A DNA stretch of 18,063 nucleotides, taken from positions 1 to 18,063 of the forward strand of contig DUTO01000098.1 of assembly GCA_012842035.1 (NCBI GenBank), given 5' to 3'. The stretch is from Clostridia bacterium. GTDB lineage: Bacteria; Bacillota; Peptococcia; DRI-13; DTU073. Position numbers and translations under genes: made by a program. Below are positions 15,965 through 18,063 of this stretch, piece by piece. Each line of letters begins with the position of its first letter. The first letter of the stretch is position 1. A model generated the notes under the pieces. That model did no database searches and was not told the DNA's origin. It worked only from the letters and a program-made list of their open reading frames with translations.

Positions 15965-16501
15965 ATAGGGTAGTCCTAGTCCAAATTCCGAAAATAAAGG
16001 CAAGACAAGGGTACCATAAAAAACACATTTTTTCAATTGTTTCAGTCAATTCTCTCTATTAAAAAACCATCCTCTTAGTGATTATCCCCGTCATAATTAT
16101 CATGAAAGAAAATGTTTTATCTTCATCCATTAACCCGAACTGAAGCTTATCCAATATTTTATCAATGCTCAGTAGAAGCCCCCCATCTTCTATAAGTGAG
16201 GAAGTTCACTATGGTGTAAATTAATGAAACCACTTTTACCCTTCTGATACAATTTAAGTTGACCAATAAAAAATCAGAAGATATAAAAATGCCTCTGCCC
16301 AACCGCCAGCACAAGTACAAAACCTCTTGACAGCATCTCTGCTTAGATTTTAATATTATGAATAAAGGGATAGTTTCTGCTTTATTTTTTTTATTTTTAA
16401 AAGATGAAAAAATACGGCTAATCAAAAAATTGCAATGTAAAATAAATAACGCAATTATATTGCTTAACTTAGCTTGTTATATAAAAAGAATATTGCCCCA
16501 A

Positions 16502-16530
16502 TTTAGATAACTATAAAACAAACTTATAGT
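16502..16530 (+). promoter_or_regulatory. Promoter overlapped by a 7-bp inverted-repeat operator candidate
   Basis: TTTAGA (16502-16507) and TATAGT (16525-16530) are 17 bases apart, a plausible sigma-A-type promoter 54 bases upstream of the operon's first start codon. The perfect inverted repeat ACTATAA (16510-16516) / TTATAGT (16524-16530) covers the spacer and the -10 element, the classic position for a repressor site. Given the metal-related look of the operon, a Fur-family repressor such as Zur is possible but not shown. Confidence 0.42.
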
Positions 16531-16583
16531 GATGCGGCGAAACCTATACTGCAAGATAAGAGTTTGCCACTGGAGGGATAGTA

Positions 16584-16892
16584 ATGCAATTCAAACATCT
16601 TTATGCAAGAAGGTCGATTGTATTAGTTGTATGCCTTGGCATTGCTGTAACCTTCCTTCTTTCCACCTGGTTTATCATTTCCCATGTGGATCACGATTGT
16701 ATCGGTGAACATTGCCCTGTTTGCGCTCAAATCCAAACTGTAGAACATCTACTGAAGCAAATAAATATGGGTAACATTAGTGCGCTGGATGTATTTTCTA
16801 ATCTGTTATTAGCTGTTACGCTTATTAACTACATTAATACTTATGAAGATATAACAAGCCCTATTACTCTAAAAGTTAGAATGAATAATTGA
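16584..16892 (+). CDS. Small membrane protein with His/Cys motif HDC-x4-CPVC
   Basis: This 102-residue protein has an N-terminal membrane segment (about 12-32) followed by a metal-binding-like cluster, H34, H37, C39, H43, C44 and C47, in the pattern HxxHxCxxxHCPVC. A second hydrophobic stretch covers about 68-86. If the N-terminus faces in, the cluster would lie on the outside. Proteins of this type are common in Bacillota, with no established function that I know of. The ATG follows GGAGGG at ideal spacing. It is the first gene of a plus-strand operon with an ABC ATPase 50 nt downstream and a permease, which suggests it binds or senses the metal or other ligand of that system. The function is inferred. 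Confidence 0.72.
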   Translation: MQFKHLYARRSIVLVVCLGIAVTFLLSTWFIISHVDHDCIGEHCPVCAQIQTVEHLLKQINMGNISALDVFSNLLLAVTLINYINTYEDITSPITLKVRMNN

Positions 16893-16942
16893 AAATTACA
16901 TCTATATTTAGGCCTTCTGACTAGAAGATGTTTTAGGGAGGA

Positions 16943-17596
16943 ATGACATTGATTAGCATAAAAAACCTCAAAAAGAATTTTGATGGCGAATGTATTATTG
17001 ATATTCCTGAAATTACTTTTGAAAACGGAGTCAGCTACATCATTTATGGTCCATCGGGATGCGGAAAATCCACGTTGTTAAACATCATTGCAGGAGTTAT
17101 TCCCTCTGATTCCGGTCAAATTACTGTGGATGAGCTTAATATAACGGAGTTAAGCCCTGTAAAGCGCGATGAATATCGTCTAAACTCGGTAGGATATGTT
17201 TTTCAGGATTTTCGTTTGCTTGACGGGATGACGGTTGAAGATAATTTAAGACTACTTGAGCTTGAAATAAGGCACAGATTTGATATTGAGCAAATTCTCG
17301 ACAGCTTAGGTATACTATCAAAAAAGAAGAAAAAAGTTACCACTCTTTCCGTCGGCGAAAAACAACGTGTTGCTATTGCCAGAGCACTGATTAAAGAACC
17401 TGCAGTGCTATTAGCGGATGAACCTACCGGAAATCTTAATGCAAGGCTGGCTAAGGAAATAATGCCTGTAATCGCAGGTTACGCCAAAAAGCTTGGCATT
17501 CCTGTTCTTGTGGTTTCCCACGATTATAGCATGAGAGAATATTTTGATGTATCAAGAGAAATGTTTGAACTGAATGGGGTGAACAAACAGTGCTAA
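16943..17596 (+). CDS. ABC transporter ATPase, LolD/MacB type
   Basis: This 217-residue nucleotide-binding subunit powers an FtsX/MacB-type permease. Walker A is GPSGCGKST (36-44), the Q-loop glutamine Q88 is in VFQDF, the signature motif LSVGEKQ is at 135-141 (the fourth residue Gly is kept; the usual QQ/GQ is EK), Walker B is VLLADEP (155-161) and the switch histidine is H193. All ATPase residues are present. The start needs care. The AGGGAGG site ends one base before the ATG at 16943, too close for efficient use, whereas TTG at 16949 is seven bases away and leaves the fold intact. TTG is therefore the likelier start. Its stop overlaps the permease start by 7 nt, indicating coupled translation. 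Confidence 0.93.
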   Translation: MTLISIKNLKKNFDGECIIDIPEITFENGVSYIIYGPSGCGKSTLLNIIAGVIPSDSGQITVDELNITELSPVKRDEYRLNSVGYVFQDFRLLDGMTVEDNLRLLELEIRHRFDIEQILDSLGILSKKKKKVTTLSVGEKQRVAIARALIKEPAVLLADEPTGNLNARLAKEIMPVIAGYAKKLGIPVLVVSHDYSMREYFDVSREMFELNGVNKQC

Positions 17597-18063
17597 AATT
17601 TGCATTAAAAAATTTGAAAACAAGACTTATCAGGACAATACTTGCCTCAATAGCGGTTATATTGTGTACCACCATAGCGCTTATTAGCTATAATACTTCT
17701 AATCAGGTACAGGATGGTGTAATATCCACAGCAGGGTTTTATGATACCATTGTAGGACCGGAGGGAAGCCCTCTTCAGCTCGCCCTCTCCAGCATGTTTT
17801 ATGTCGAAAATCCTTTAGGCACGATTTCTTATGACCATTATGAAAACTTAAAAAATAATCCGTTGACAAAAGAAGTCTACCCTATTGCTTCCGGAGATTC
17901 ATACCGTACAGCTCGTATAATTGGAACTGTCCCAGAATATCTAGAAAGATACCGCTTAAAAGCAGGACGTATATTTTCTGAGCCGGGAGAAGCCGTACTC
18001 GGATACAACATCGCACAATCAAAGATTCTCCAAATAGGTGATAATTTTGTAGGTGTTCACGGT
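17590..18063 (+). CDS. FtsX/MacB-type ABC permease, 5' part only
   Basis: The gene starts with GTG inside the last codons of the ATPase gene and runs off the window, giving 158 residues. There is a basic N-terminus (LKNLKTRLIRT), one transmembrane helix at about 12-34, and then the start of the large extracytoplasmic MacB-PCD domain. The segment GPEGSPLQLALSSMFY with ENPLGTI, and the later SGDSYRTARIIGT, resemble the permeases of the zinc-regulated ABC systems of Vibrio and Pseudomonas (Zrg type), which read close to GAKGSPLQL and GDSYxGxRIVGT. That resemblance is from memory. MacB-type proteins do not pump solute through the membrane; they usually move or release an outer substrate or protein by mechanotransmission. 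The substrate is unknown here. Confidence 0.88.
   Translation, partial: MLKFALKNLKTRLIRTILASIAVILCTTIALISYNTSNQVQDGVISTAGFYDTIVGPEGSPLQLALSSMFYVENPLGTISYDHYENLKNNPLTKEVYPIASGDSYRTARIIGTVPEYLERYRLKAGRIFSEPGEAVLGYNIAQSKILQIGDNFVGVHG

Larger units (their letters stand above)
15803..16583. other. 781-bp region between divergent transcripts, no convincing gene
   Basis: The region is A/T-rich. It holds the upstream sequences of the minus-strand 282-residue gene and of the plus-strand ABC operon. Visible elements are listed separately: a duplicated GATTAGCAA, an inverted repeat around TATAAT, and an inverted repeat overlapping a promoter-like sequence. A minus-strand 87-codon open frame (16162-16425) and a following 47-codon stretch to 16065 have no ribosome site or family resemblance; they may be debris of an old gene. 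No tRNA or recognisable riboswitch was found. Confidence 0.5.

Noticed and set aside
15965..16060. Possible riboswitch around GGGTAGTCC and GGCAAGACAAGGG
   Set aside because: The bases superficially recall dinucleotide-binding aptamers, but the conserved core of c-di-GMP or c-di-AMP riboswitches is absent and no gene follows on that strand.
16065..16425. Minus-strand 87-codon frame and a following 47-codon stretch
   Set aside because: Low-complexity, A/T-driven composition, no ribosome site and no family resemblance; at most debris of an older gene.
1..18063. CRISPR array, tRNA/rRNA genes or intact insertion sequence
   Set aside because: No regularly spaced repeats, cloverleaf-like sequences, transposase frames or paired terminal repeats were seen by eye.

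Overview
The window looks like a piece of a low- to mid-GC Gram-positive chromosome, most likely a Clostridia-type member of the Bacillota. The signs are strong AGGAGG-type ribosome binding sites, some GTG/TTG starts, a C_GCAxxG_C_C redox protein and a CmpB-type membrane protein. No tRNA, rRNA, CRISPR array or intact insertion sequence was found. The assignment rests on these general features, not on a marker gene.

Layout. Positions 46-2217 hold three minus-strand genes: an RlmD/RumA-type 23S rRNA uracil-5 methyltransferase, a C_GCAxxG_C_C redox protein, and a small protein with two CxxC pairs. Positions 2394-12009 hold the main feature, a tight three-gene minus-strand operon. In transcription order it encodes an SNF2-type helicase with a C-terminal DUF3883 nuclease-like domain, a DUF1156/COG1743 Zn-ribbon DNA adenine methyltransferase, and a DUF499/COG1483 ATPase with an N-terminal Swt1-like HEPN domain. 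The gaps between them are only 4 and 12 nt. This is a predicted anti-phage, modification-linked cassette. It lacks the PglZ, DrmB or phospholipase-D partners of BREX and DISARM.

Positions 12066-13944 are a damaged zone. It contains a frame-broken Xre-family HTH regulator directly upstream of the helicase, a helicase start whose only well-placed ATG is one base out of frame, an unidentified minus-strand gene remnant, the 3' end of an AbiEii/AbiGii-type nucleotidyltransferase toxin gene, and an N-truncated serpin whose ATG is also one base out of frame. This is either a decaying defense-island edge or a patch of homopolymer indel errors.

Positions 13984-15802 hold a CmpB-family membrane protein and an unrecognised 282-residue protein, both minus strand. 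Positions 15803-16583 are mostly non-coding, with a few candidate regulatory repeats. From 16584 to the right edge a plus-strand operon encodes a small Cys/His-rich membrane protein, a LolD/MacB-type ABC ATPase, and an FtsX/MacB-type permease cut by the window end. The permease resembles the family used in zinc-regulated (Zrg-type) ABC systems, so metal handling is a reasonable hypothesis.

Working model. The methyltransferase would mark self DNA, the helicase/nuclease-like protein would translocate on and attack unmarked DNA, and the HEPN-ATPase would act as an ATP-driven sensor or RNA-directed effector. The broken HTH gene may once have controlled the operon. This model is inferred from domain content and gene order only.
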